DNA of 64,000 bases from PNON01 sp964387025 (GTDB lineage Bacteria > Chloroflexota > Anaerolineae > Anaerolineales > Anaerolineaceae): contig CAYLUZ010000009.1 of the NCBI GenBank assembly GCA_964387025.1, positions 62,001 through 126,000 of the forward strand. Reading direction: 5' to 3'. The first letter of the stretch is position 1. Each line of letters begins with the position of its first letter. A model generated the notes under the pieces. That model was not told the DNA's origin. It saw only the letters and a list, made by a program, of their open reading frames with translations, and ran no database searches. A program made the translations under genes and the position numbers. Below are positions 42,810 through 51,947 of the stretch, one piece after another.

Positions 42810-43799
42810 ATGCCAAGTTTGCCCCCTACCATTTATGATGTAGCAAGAGAAGCTGGCGTAAGTATTGCCACCGTTTCGAGAGTATTAAATTTCCCATTGC
42901 ATGTAAAACCTAAAACCAGAACAGTTGTCATGAAGGCAATTGATCTGTTGGGGTATACTCCCAAAGCAGAATCTAGAGCCCGAGCTCTAAAAGAGACCAG
43001 ACGAATTGGTGTCTTAATCCCATACTTTACAGTTCCGTCTTTTGTACAAAGATTACGGGGAATATCAACTGTGCTGAATCAGCACGATTATGAAATGGTT
43101 GTATATCCAGTTGATTCCAAGCCACGCGAAAAAAGTTATTTAGAGACCTTACCCATGAATAAAGCATTGGATGGTCTTATCATTGTATCCCAAGTGTTTG
43201 ATTCCACGATTGCCCAAAGGCTTATAGACAATAAACTAGAAACGGTTGTAATTGAATTTAATGACTCGCACTTCACAACATTGGAAATCGATGATCAAGA
43301 AGGAGGGTCGATTGCTACGAAATTTCTTATTGAAAAAGGATATAAACGGATAGCGTTTATTGGAGGGCGGCAGCAACCCCTTTTTGGTGTAAACCCGATA
43401 ATCAAAAGAATGTCTGGATATGCGAAAGTATTAAATGAATATAAAATATCGCTTCCAAAAGAATATTGTCAGGAATATGTCTTGAATCCCGCTCAATTAT
43501 TGGAAGAATTAATACCTTTAGGTCTACCTTTAGCTATTTTTGCAGCTACTGATCTTCAAGCAATTACACTTTTGAAGGAAGCCCGAAAACTTGGGCTTCG
43601 AATTCCTCAGGATGTCGCAGTAATAGGATTTGATGATATCGACATAGCTGAATATATCGGGTTGACAACGGTTCATCAGCCATTAGATGAATCCGGGAGG
43701 ATTGGGGCAGAGTTATTGATTTCCAGGTTGACCGATCCCTCCCAAACCATCCAGCACATACAGTTACCGTTGAGCATTGTTGAAAGGGAGACAGTATAG
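42810..43799 (+). CDS. LacI-family transcriptional regulator of the alpha-glucan locus
   Basis: 329 residues. The N-terminal helix-turn-helix and hinge read TIYDVAREAGVSIATVSRVLN...TRTVVMKAIDLLGYTPK. A periplasmic-binding-like sensor domain follows, with IGVLIPYFTVPSFVQRLRGI and VIGFDDIDIAEYIGLTTVHQPLDESG near the end. It probably senses a sugar from starch-like glucans and controls the MalEFG-GH57 genes downstream (102 bp to the binding-protein ATG). Confidence 0.88.
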   Translation: MPSLPPTIYDVAREAGVSIATVSRVLNFPLHVKPKTRTVVMKAIDLLGYTPKAESRARALKETRRIGVLIPYFTVPSFVQRLRGISTVLNQHDYEMVVYPVDSKPREKSYLETLPMNKALDGLIIVSQVFDSTIAQRLIDNKLETVVIEFNDSHFTTLEIDDQEGGSIATKFLIEKGYKRIAFIGGRQQPLFGVNPIIKRMSGYAKVLNEYKISLPKEYCQEYVLNPAQLLEELIPLGLPLAIFAATDLQAITLLKEARKLGLRIPQDVAVIGFDDIDIAEYIGLTTVHQPLDESGRIGAELLISRLTDPSQTIQHIQLPLSIVERETV

Positions 43800-43900
43800 T
43801 GTTACTATAGATTCGCATGAGGAGGTGGTAAAGAAAAATTTCGTGTTGGTTGTAAACTAATTAAATCAAATAGATTAATTAATAAATTTTGGAGGAAGAA

Positions 43901-45211
43901 ATGAAACATTTGTGGAGAATTACCGCAATACTTGTACTGGCATCTATGATATTAGCTGCCTGTGCAACGCCAACCGCAGCTCCTGCTGCACCTGCAGCCC
44001 CGGCTCAACCAGCTGCTCCCGCAGCACCAGTCGCTACCGAAGTTCCTGCTGCTCCCGCAGCACCTGCCGCTGAACCAGTTACAATTGCCTTATGGACCAA
44101 AGAAGGTGAAGCAGATGGCGGCTTACAATATGTTCAGAGCCTTGCTGATGCCTTTACCGCCCTGAATCCGAATGTAACTTTTGAAGTGGTCAATAAAGAA
44201 GTTGAGACTTTGCGAGAAGATTTCCAGACTGCCAGCTTAGCAGGCAGCGCACCTGATCTATTATGGACCGTCAGTGATCATGCAGGTCCATTCACAACAG
44301 CTCAACTAATTCAACCTGTCGATAAACTCTTTGATATGAGCAAGTATGTTGCCAGTGTGGAAATGAACAGCGCAACCTGGGCAGTTCCTATCTCTTCAGG
44401 CAATCACCTGATGCTGCTCTACAATAAATCACTTGTTCCGACCCCACCTGCCAATACAGACGAGTTTGTGTCAATGGCCAAGACTTTGACCGCTGGTGAT
44501 GTGTATGGTTTTGCATACAATCAAACAGAACCCTTCTGGCTAATCCCCTGGTTGGGTGGTTTCAATGGTAAAGTTTTTGCCGATGATGGCGTCACCCCAA
44601 CCCTAAACACTCCTGAAATGGTTGCAGCTCTGCAATTCATGTATGATATTAAATTCACTACTCCGATCATGCCCATGGAGAGCGATTACAACGGTGCTGA
44701 TACTCTCTTTAAAGAAGGTAAAGCTGCCATGATCATCAATGGAGACTGGTCGCTGGCTGGTTACAAAGAAGCCCTGGGTGATAATTTTGGAGTAGTAGCG
44801 ATCCCCAAGGTTTCTGCTACTGGTACTATGCCTGCTCCTTACACTGCAGGAACTTACTTCATGATCCCAGTTGACCTTGAAGGCGCTAAACTAGATGTAG
44901 TCAAGCAGTTTGTTGAGTTCGCAACTAACCTTGAAAATCAAACAGCATTGGTTACAAAAATGGCTCGTTTACCAGGCCTGAAAGAAGCCCTAACGATCGA
45001 TGCTATCACAACTGATCCTATCTTAAAAGCATCCTCCGAAGCAATGACCTTTGGAACTCCTCAGCCAACTGTAGTTGAAATGCGCTGTGTCTTTGATAGT
45101 TTGAAACCTGAGATGCTGGCCGTACTCGCATCCGCAGGTAACAAAACCCCAGCCGATGCAGCAGCATCAGCCCAAACCTCAGCTGAATCTTGTATATCCG
45201 CATTAGAATAG
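43901..45211 (+). CDS. Sugar ABC transporter substrate-binding lipoprotein (MalE-like)
   Basis: About 436 residues from ATG 43901, with GGAGG 6 bases upstream (the frame opens at TTG 43889). Lipobox LAAC followed by a long Ala/Pro-rich linker (about 24-63), then a family 1 binding fold: VTIALWTKEGEADGG, LWTVSDHAGPFTTAQLIQPV and the late AAMIINGDWSLAGYKEALG. A C-terminal Cys pair (MRC...ESC) may form a disulfide. It probably binds malto-oligosaccharides given the GH57 gene in the same cluster. Confidence 0.87.
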   Translation: MKHLWRITAILVLASMILAACATPTAAPAAPAAPAQPAAPAAPVATEVPAAPAAPAAEPVTIALWTKEGEADGGLQYVQSLADAFTALNPNVTFEVVNKEVETLREDFQTASLAGSAPDLLWTVSDHAGPFTTAQLIQPVDKLFDMSKYVASVEMNSATWAVPISSGNHLMLLYNKSLVPTPPANTDEFVSMAKTLTAGDVYGFAYNQTEPFWLIPWLGGFNGKVFADDGVTPTLNTPEMVAALQFMYDIKFTTPIMPMESDYNGADTLFKEGKAAMIINGDWSLAGYKEALGDNFGVVAIPKVSATGTMPAPYTAGTYFMIPVDLEGAKLDVVKQFVEFATNLENQTALVTKMARLPGLKEALTIDAITTDPILKASSEAMTFGTPQPTVVEMRCVFDSLKPEMLAVLASAGNKTPADAAASAQTSAESCISALE

Positions 45212-45226
45212 TCCGTTCTGCTAAAT

Positions 45227-45256
45227 AGGAATCAGGGGAGAAATCCCCTGGTTCCT
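45227..45256 (+). terminator. Hairpin after the MalE-like gene
   Basis: AGGAATCAGGGGA (45227-45239) pairs with TCCCCTGGTTCCT (45244-45256), 13 pairs with one G-T, around a GAAA tetraloop. No long T-run follows. It probably separates binding-protein from permease expression. Confidence 0.65.
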
Positions 45257-45307
45257 CATTATTAACCTATTACCCTGTTCTAACCGGGGAGAGGAGGGAT
45301 TTGACTG

Positions 45308-46312
45308 ATGATTACGAATGCAGTCATTTTGAAGAGTCTGAATGAGGTTGGGACTACTGTACTCTATGTTCTTGCGGGTACATTGTTTATCGAAATTATT
45401 CTTTGGTTAATACTGGTTAAGACATTTAAATGGCGTTATGCGATGCCATTTATGCTTTTAACCCCGGCGATAATAGGTTTAGTATTTTTAGTGGTGTATC
45501 CATTGTTCTGGGAAGCAAATCTTTCCTTTATGAACATGAGTTTAAAGCATTTTAAAGACCCAACGTATGTTGGTTTTGACAATTACATTAAGGTCTTCAC
45601 AGAACCAGTATTGAAACAGATACATTTCTTCCCCTTACTGGGGAGGACAATTCTGTGGACATTTGTAAATATCGTTTTCCATGTAACTGGGGGTATGGTT
45701 TTAGCATTACTTCTTAATAGAAAAATGCGAGGTCGTGGAATTTACCGGATGTTATTGATCTTACCCTGGGCAGTTCCTCAGGTAATCGCTGTTTTAGTGT
45801 GGCGTGGTGAGTTCCATTACGAATTTGGTTTTATAAATATCATACTAACAAATCTTGGCCTCGCACCGGTAGCATGGTTGAGTGAACCGGTTGCGAATTT
45901 TGTTGCCATGTGTATTACTAACATTTGGTTGGGGATTCCATTCATGATGGTAATATTGTTGGGTGGTTTGCAGAGTATTGCTGGAGATTATTATGAGGCA
46001 GCCGAGATGGATGGTGCAAATGCCTGGCAACAATTCTGGCAAGTGACAGTTCCTTTGATGCAGCCTGTTGCCGGTCCTGCAATCATACTAGGGACGGTAT
46101 GGACTTTTAACAATTTCAACGTGCCTTTCTTTATCAACCAAAATGAACTGGAAACCTCTGATATCCTGGTGACAGGATTATTCCGTGCAGCTTTTCAATA
46201 CAACCGATATAGTTTTGCAGCTGCTTTCGCTTTTGTGATTTTTGCTATTCTGGTTGTATATTCAGTCATGTACCTGAAATCAACAGGGGCGTTGAAAGGA
46301 GCTAAAGATTAA
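45308..46312 (+). CDS. Sugar ABC transporter permease (MalF-like)
   Basis: 334 residues. An extra N-terminal helix precedes the standard MalF core, which starts at FMLLTPAIIGLVFLVVYPLFWEANLSF. The coupling loop is YYEAAEMDGANAWQQFWQVTVPLMQP. It pairs with the MalG-like gene 1 bp downstream. No ATPase gene is in the cluster, so a shared MsmK/UgpC-type ATPase elsewhere would energise it (common for this family, inferred here). Confidence 0.88.
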   Translation: MITNAVILKSLNEVGTTVLYVLAGTLFIEIILWLILVKTFKWRYAMPFMLLTPAIIGLVFLVVYPLFWEANLSFMNMSLKHFKDPTYVGFDNYIKVFTEPVLKQIHFFPLLGRTILWTFVNIVFHVTGGMVLALLLNRKMRGRGIYRMLLILPWAVPQVIAVLVWRGEFHYEFGFINIILTNLGLAPVAWLSEPVANFVAMCITNIWLGIPFMMVILLGGLQSIAGDYYEAAEMDGANAWQQFWQVTVPLMQPVAGPAIILGTVWTFNNFNVPFFINQNELETSDILVTGLFRAAFQYNRYSFAAAFAFVIFAILVVYSVMYLKSTGALKGAKD

Positions 46313-46313
46313 T

Positions 46314-47213
46314 ATGGCTACAGTAACTCAACCCGCGAGAAAATTAAAACTCCAAAAGCGCTCATTTTTTCGGAGCGGCAGAGAAGATAGTCCATTTAAA
46401 CGGATATTGATTCATGCCGCACTTTGCCTGGCATGCTTGATTTCGATCTATCCTGTGACACGTATTTTGAGTGTTGCTCTTCGTCCGGGGAACCGATTAC
46501 TTTCAGCAGATTTGGCTATCATACCTGTGGGAGCGACTCTAGAATCGTTCAGAATTGTACTGTTTGAAAAGGCATTCTTAAGTTGGATTTGGAACAGCTT
46601 AACAATAACAGTTGCAACATCCATTATTGGTGTTATTCTAGCCGCAACCTCTGCATATGCTTTTTCCCGGTACAAGTTTCCAGGGCGATCATTCGGATTG
46701 ATCTTTCTATTGACAACACAAATGATCCCGGCAGTAATGCTATTAGTCCCAATCTACATTCTTGCCATCAAACTGGAACTCGTGGGCACTTACCGCGGAT
46801 TAGTAATTGCTTATGCGGTGACAGCTATTCCATTCAGCATATGGATACTGAAAGGTTATTACGACACTATCCCTATTGATTTGGAAGAAGCTGCCAGACT
46901 TGATGGTTGTTCAGAGTTGGAAGCATTCACGAAGATCTTGCTACCTTTATCTACTCCTGCTTTGGCGATCGTTTTCTTATTCAATTTCACTACTGCCTGG
47001 AATGATTACCTGTTAGCCAGAGTAATTCTAGGGTCAAAAGAGACTTTGTTAACATGGCCATTAGGGCTTCAAAGACTGCAAGGCCAATTCCTGACACAAT
47101 GGGGACAGTTCTCTGCAGCTTCTGTCCTTGTTGCCATTCCAGTGATGGTCCTTTTCCTATACACATCCAAGTATTTGATCTCAGGATTAACATTGGGCAG
47201 TGTCAAGGGATAA
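46314..47213 (+). CDS. Sugar ABC transporter permease (MalG-like)
   Basis: 299 residues with six helices. A charged N-terminal tail precedes a first helix ending YPVTRILSVALRPGNRL. The coupling loop reads DLEEAARLDGCSELEAFTKILLPLSTPAL. The C terminus ends YTSKYLISGLTLGSVKG, the usual finish for MalG relatives. The following hairpin closes the permease unit before the GH57 gene. Confidence 0.9.
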   Translation: MATVTQPARKLKLQKRSFFRSGREDSPFKRILIHAALCLACLISIYPVTRILSVALRPGNRLLSADLAIIPVGATLESFRIVLFEKAFLSWIWNSLTITVATSIIGVILAATSAYAFSRYKFPGRSFGLIFLLTTQMIPAVMLLVPIYILAIKLELVGTYRGLVIAYAVTAIPFSIWILKGYYDTIPIDLEEAARLDGCSELEAFTKILLPLSTPALAIVFLFNFTTAWNDYLLARVILGSKETLLTWPLGLQRLQGQFLTQWGQFSAASVLVAIPVMVLFLYTSKYLISGLTLGSVKG

Positions 47214-47235
47214 AAATGTGGTTTTGCACAATAAT

Positions 47236-47269
47236 TAACCCCGTTTTCATTTATGAGAATGGGGTTTAC
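47236..47269 (+). terminator. Terminator-like hairpin after the MalG-like gene
   Basis: AACCCCGTTTTCAT (47237-47250) folds on ATGAGAATGGGGTT (47253-47266) with two G-T pairs, followed by a weak T-rich stretch. It may attenuate read-through into the GH57 gene. Confidence 0.5.
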
Positions 47270-47309
47270 TTTTCCAGTTACCAATGATCGAAATCAATAG
47301 GAGAAAGAA

Positions 47310-50300
47310 ATGAATAGGATTATTAGATTAATTGGTATTCTGGTAATTATTGTTTTAATATTACCTGCGTGTGGGGATAAAGCTGCCCCGTCTATAAATG
47401 CAGTTGTGCCGTCTCCTGATGTAGAACCGGTACCTAACCCAGACTTATTGTATTTAAATATCACATGGCATCAACACCAGCCTCTTTATTATAAAGATGT
47501 TAATGGGTACTATACACGTCCCTGGGTTAGAGTCCATGCAACAAAAGACTATTATGATATGGCATCCATACTGCAGAAATACCCCAAAGTCCACTTAACT
47601 ATAAATATGACCCCGGTGCTCATCAAACAGCTGGATGATTTCGTGGATAATGGCGCGAAAGATTATTATTGGGTACTATCTGAGATACCAGCCAATAAAT
47701 TGACGGACGAAGAAAAAAAATTTATTTTGACTCGATTCTTCGATGCAAATTGGACGAACATGGTTAGCCGGTTCCCAAGATATAAAGAGTTGCTTGATCT
47801 CCGTGGTGGAACTGATAATCAATCAATATTAACCGCCTTAACTAAATTTACAGACCAGGATTATCGTGACCTTCAAATTTGGTTCAACCTAGCGTGGTTC
47901 GATCCGACCTGGCTGGAAAAAGATCCCTTGAATGCACTTGTTACGAAAGGAAGAACTTTTAGCGAACAGGATAAGGTAGTTGTGTTTGAAAAAGTTCGCG
48001 AAGTGATGAGCCAGGTTATTCCAATACACAAACAGCTTCAGGAGTCCGGGCAGATTCAAGTCATCACTACACCATATGCGCATCCGATCCTGCCGCTCAT
48101 TTTTAATAGCAATATTGCTGCAGTTGGTAATCCAGCGGCAGAACTGCCGAATAGATTCTCATGGCCAAATGATGCAATCGCACATTTGACGAAAAGTGTT
48201 GAGATCTATCAAGAACATTTTGGTAAAGATCCGGTTGGATTGTGGCCAGGTGAAGGAGCAGTTTCTGAAGATATTATTTCCCTGGTTGCCAATGCAGGTT
48301 ATCAATTCATGGAAACAGGCGAACCTGTTTTAGCCCAATCATTAGGGATTGGCTCATTTACCCGTAGTTCGGATGAAACTGTTCAAGAAGCAGACAAATT
48401 GTATCGCCCTTATTATGTTGGCACCAAAGAAGGACAACAAGTAGCAATCTTTTTCCGCGATTGGACACTTTCTGATAAGTTAGGCTTTACTTATTCACAA
48501 ACACTTGGGGAAGAAGCCGCTGTAGATTTGATGCAGCGATTGGAAAATATTCGAGCACAGCTCAAAAAAGAAAATGCACAAGGACCACATATAGTTAGCA
48601 TTATCCTGGATGGTGAAAACGCCTGGGAAAATTACCCTAATGATGGCAACGAATTCTTGAATGCTATGTATCAAATGCTTAATAAGAGCGAAACGATTAA
48701 AACTGTTACTCCTTCGGAGTATTTGGCATTGTTCCCCGAACAGGCACAATTAGACATGCTTTTCCCCGGGGCATGGTTCAGCCCGAACTTTGATACCTGG
48801 ATCGGTGAGCCAGAAGAAACTCAAGCCTGGAATTATTTAGGCAAGGTACGGGAATATTTAGCTAAATATGATGTTTCCAAAAAGCGGGTAGCTTCGGCAG
48901 AAGCAATTGCCAACGCCCAAGACTTTATGTACCTTGCAGAAGGATCTGATTGGTTCTGGTGGTACGGTTCAGATCAAGATTCCGGGGTAGATGAATATTT
49001 TGATACCGGATTCAGGGCATTATTAGCAAAGGTATATGAGTCTCTTGGAGACCCGGTACCCACATTTGTGAACGTTCCCATAATTCCGAAGAAAATCGAA
49101 CAGCCGAAGAAAGCATTTTCTGGGCCAGGAACACCGGTAATTGATGGAACAATTAAAGATGGGGAGTGGGATTCTGCAGCAGAATATCCCGCAAAAAATA
49201 ACTCTCCAGCCACCGGATTTGTTTACACCATGGATTCCAATAATATCTACGTAAATCTTGAATTGGGTGAGAAACTCGCAATTAAAGAACGGGTTGGAAT
49301 TTATTTAAATGTTCCCGGATCAAAGGAAATCTATCCATTTGCCAGGGAAAATGAACCACCCGAAGGTGTGTTATTAGGCATAGCTGCAACTCATCTTTTC
49401 GAGTGGGATGGCAGCCAGGTTACAAAATATAATGCGTCCGCATCAGGTTGGGTTCCACAGGGAAAAACAGGCGAGGGTTTTGTCGGTACGGATGTTTTTG
49501 AAATGGCAATACCATTATCTGCACTGGGTGACCTGGCTTCTGGCGATGATATTCGGATGGTTGTGGCTGTGCAACCTGCTAATGAGATTTTACCTCTGAC
49601 AGGTCCAGCTCAAATTGTTATACCGGATCTAGGCTTATCCACTTTGTTATTAGAGGTTGATGACCCAAGTGGGGATGATCATGGTCCAGGTAGCTATATT
49701 TATCCTGCGGACCCAGTGTTCTCAAAACAGAATTTTGATATTGAAAAGTTCAGTGTTTTCCTGGATGAAAAAAACGTGATCTTTAATTTCAAGTTTTTTG
49801 GCGCTGTACCAAACCCCTGGGGTTCAGGTAGTAATTTATCTTTACAGTCACTGGATGTCTATATTGATAAAGATCCGGGAAAGGGGACAGGCAACCGTTT
49901 ATTACTACCAGGTCGTAACGCGGCTTTAGCTTCAGGGAATGGATGGGAGTATGCGATTTGGGTAGAAGGTTGGACGCCCGGTATATATGCACCTGATGCG
50001 ACAACTGGTGATCCGAAACAATTGAATACATCATTTAAACTCATTGTTGACCCGGCAGCTCAAACTGTTACAGTACGAGTCCCGAGAGAAGCTCTTGGTG
50101 ATGGAGATCCATCTGAATGGGGCTATGTCGCAGCGGTGATGAGTCAGGATGGGTTTCCATCCACAGGTGTATGGCGAGTGCGGGATGTACAGGCAACCGC
50201 AGTACAATGGAAATTTGGTGGCGCACCGGACGATGTGAACCATACCCGGATCATCGATTTGGCTTGGCCGGTGGATGGTACGGTTACTCAGGAAGAAATT

Positions 50301-50387
50301 CTCTCTCAGTATAATTCATCCAAATTACCACTGGATCAACTCACACCAAATGATTTTGCACAACTTGAAATGCTTCGAGTGAAATAA
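47310..50387 (+). CDS. GH57 glycosidase lipoprotein with glucodextranase-like C-terminal domain
   Basis: 1025 residues. Signal with lipobox LILPACGDK, so it is tethered outside the membrane. GH57 catalytic domain about residues 48-520: WHQHQPLYYKDVNGYY is family motif 1, the nucleophile is E315 in LWPGEGAVSED, and the acid/base is D434 in ILDGENAWENY. A helical region and DGEWDSAAEYPA then start a DOMON-like domain (about 620-770). DPSGDDHGPGSYIYP starts a glucodextranase C-terminal-like binding domain (to about 1000). It likely hydrolyses alpha-glucans to oligosaccharides taken up by the adjacent importer. GGAGA ribosome site before the ATG. Confidence 0.88.
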   Translation: MNRIIRLIGILVIIVLILPACGDKAAPSINAVVPSPDVEPVPNPDLLYLNITWHQHQPLYYKDVNGYYTRPWVRVHATKDYYDMASILQKYPKVHLTINMTPVLIKQLDDFVDNGAKDYYWVLSEIPANKLTDEEKKFILTRFFDANWTNMVSRFPRYKELLDLRGGTDNQSILTALTKFTDQDYRDLQIWFNLAWFDPTWLEKDPLNALVTKGRTFSEQDKVVVFEKVREVMSQVIPIHKQLQESGQIQVITTPYAHPILPLIFNSNIAAVGNPAAELPNRFSWPNDAIAHLTKSVEIYQEHFGKDPVGLWPGEGAVSEDIISLVANAGYQFMETGEPVLAQSLGIGSFTRSSDETVQEADKLYRPYYVGTKEGQQVAIFFRDWTLSDKLGFTYSQTLGEEAAVDLMQRLENIRAQLKKENAQGPHIVSIILDGENAWENYPNDGNEFLNAMYQMLNKSETIKTVTPSEYLALFPEQAQLDMLFPGAWFSPNFDTWIGEPEETQAWNYLGKVREYLAKYDVSKKRVASAEAIANAQDFMYLAEGSDWFWWYGSDQDSGVDEYFDTGFRALLAKVYESLGDPVPTFVNVPIIPKKIEQPKKAFSGPGTPVIDGTIKDGEWDSAAEYPAKNNSPATGFVYTMDSNNIYVNLELGEKLAIKERVGIYLNVPGSKEIYPFARENEPPEGVLLGIAATHLFEWDGSQVTKYNASASGWVPQGKTGEGFVGTDVFEMAIPLSALGDLASGDDIRMVVAVQPANEILPLTGPAQIVIPDLGLSTLLLEVDDPSGDDHGPGSYIYPADPVFSKQNFDIEKFSVFLDEKNVIFNFKFFGAVPNPWGSGSNLSLQSLDVYIDKDPGKGTGNRLLLPGRNAALASGNGWEYAIWVEGWTPGIYAPDATTGDPKQLNTSFKLIVDPAAQTVTVRVPREALGDGDPSEWGYVAAVMSQDGFPSTGVWRVRDVQATAVQWKFGGAPDDVNHTRIIDLAWPVDGTVTQEEILSQYNSSKLPLDQLTPNDFAQLEMLRVK

Positions 50388-50472
50388 GCGATTTTAGGAT
50401 TGGTATAAAAATATTTGTACTGAAATGAGTATCTACTCCCTTAATTATGACAGGTAGAGGTGTATATTCGTG

Positions 50473-50513
50473 TTGTCTGACATATTGACGGTTGTCAGAC
50501 AATCTCTTATAAT
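50473..50513 (+). promoter_or_regulatory. Promoter flanked by two GntR-like operator boxes
   Basis: -35 TTGACG (50485-50490) and -10 TATAAT (50508-50513), 17 bp apart. Two boxes, TTGTCTGACA (50473-50482) and TTGTCAGACAA (50492-50502), are themselves near-palindromic and form a perfect 10-bp inverted repeat. The second matches the FadR-group consensus TNGTNNNACNA. The regulator is not in the window. Confidence 0.7.
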
Positions 50514-50589
50514 CTCTGAGCTTTTGAAAAGGAAACTATAGTTCCGAAATTAAATCTCATCTTATTTTTGAAAGGTAGAATACTCAATA

Positions 50590-51876
50590 ATGACGATCAG
50601 CAACGTAACATCACAAGAAACAACGAAGAATCCGGGTTGGATTGTGACGGCAGCTGGTACTGCAGCGCTGTTGGCACTCGGTGTATTATATGCATGGAGT
50701 GTTTTCAAGGCGAATATCCCTGCTGAATGGGGATGGGCAGATTCTCAAAAATCACTGCCATACTCTGTAGCATGTGTTGTCTTTTCAATAATGACCATGG
50801 TCGGTGCAAGATTATTAGGTAAGTATGGGCCAAGAGTGGTCGTGACTATTGGCGGAATCTTAGCTGGTGTTGGAGTCATTCTATCCAGTTTATCCACTTC
50901 CCCATGGATATTTACATTCACTTTCGGGGTTCTACTGGGTTCAGGTATTGGTTTTGTGTACGCTTCTGCCAGCCCGGCAGCACTGCGATGGTTCCCTGCA
51001 TCAAAAACGGGCCTGATCTCTGGCATAGTGGTAGCTGGATTTGGGATGGGTAGTGCCTGGGTTGCTCCCCTTGCTCGAACACTGATCAAATCCATCGGTT
51101 TACAGACAACCATGCTGTATATGGGTATTGGAATGTTAATTGTTGTTGTAGCTTTTGCACAACTACTTAAATTTCCACCTGCTGGGTATATCCCCGCCGG
51201 AAGCACTCCTGCAAAATCTGCAGCATCAAATAAAACAGATTTCAGCACTGGTGAAACAGCCCGCACTTGGCAGTTCTACCTGATTTGGATCGCTTTTGCG
51301 TTTGGGTCCGGAGCTGGTTTGATGGTTATCGGTAACCTGGCTTCCATTGTTAAAGACCAGGTTGGTTTACCGGCTATCAGCGCAATAGCTGTTTCAGCAT
51401 TGGCTATTGGAAATGGCGGCGGCCGGGTCCTTTATGGAATGTTATCCGATAAATTTGGTCGAAAAGTAATGCTAACAACTGCGTTTATATTACAGGCACT
51501 GCTAGTATTCGTGATGTCAATCACCGTCCAGGGTTCATCATTGGCGAATGTAACGGTTTTGATCATCCTTGTCGTTCTTGTGGGAGCAAACTATGGTGCA
51601 AACCTGGCTGTTTTCCCTGCCATTACAAAGGATTATTTTGGCCCCAAGAATTTTGCCATGAATTACGGCATCGTTTATACGGCCTGGGGTTTGGGTGGAT
51701 TTATGCTTTCCCAATTGGCGAGTGCCATAAAAGACGCAACTGGCAGTTTTACAAATGCATACTATTTGTCTTCCGTGATGCTTATTGTCGCTGCAATATT
51801 AATGGTAATCCTAAAGACACCTCAACCTGAGGTTGAGGTTAAGCTAACACCAAATATTGAATTGGCTGCTGATTAA
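50590..51876 (+). CDS. MFS transporter of the oxalate/formate antiporter (OFA) family
   Basis: 428 residues, about 12 helices. Starts NPGWIVTAAGTAALLALGVLYAWSVFKANIPAEWGW, the OFA hallmark N terminus. Loop 2-3 has KYGPRVVVTIGG and loop 8-9 has YGMLSDKFGRKVML, the MFS D-R-x-G-R/K motif. Transport would be of a small organic anion such as a mono- or dicarboxylate. Promoter with GntR-like boxes just upstream; a strong terminator just downstream. Confidence 0.88.
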   Translation: MTISNVTSQETTKNPGWIVTAAGTAALLALGVLYAWSVFKANIPAEWGWADSQKSLPYSVACVVFSIMTMVGARLLGKYGPRVVVTIGGILAGVGVILSSLSTSPWIFTFTFGVLLGSGIGFVYASASPAALRWFPASKTGLISGIVVAGFGMGSAWVAPLARTLIKSIGLQTTMLYMGIGMLIVVVAFAQLLKFPPAGYIPAGSTPAKSAASNKTDFSTGETARTWQFYLIWIAFAFGSGAGLMVIGNLASIVKDQVGLPAISAIAVSALAIGNGGGRVLYGMLSDKFGRKVMLTTAFILQALLVFVMSITVQGSSLANVTVLIILVVLVGANYGANLAVFPAITKDYFGPKNFAMNYGIVYTAWGLGGFMLSQLASAIKDATGSFTNAYYLSSVMLIVAAILMVILKTPQPEVEVKLTPNIELAAD

Positions 51877-51897
51877 TCAACATATCAAGGAATGAAT

Positions 51898-51937
51898 AAA
51901 GCTGTCCCGAATATTTTCGGGACAGCTTTATTTTTTT
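51898..51937. terminator. Terminator after the OFA transporter gene
   Basis: AAAGCTGTCCCGAA (51898-51911) pairs with TTCGGGACAGCTTT (51916-51929), 14 bp with a 4-base loop, followed by ATTTTTTT. It also faces the convergent transaldolase gene. Confidence 0.9.
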
Positions 51938-51947
51938 AACAAATATA

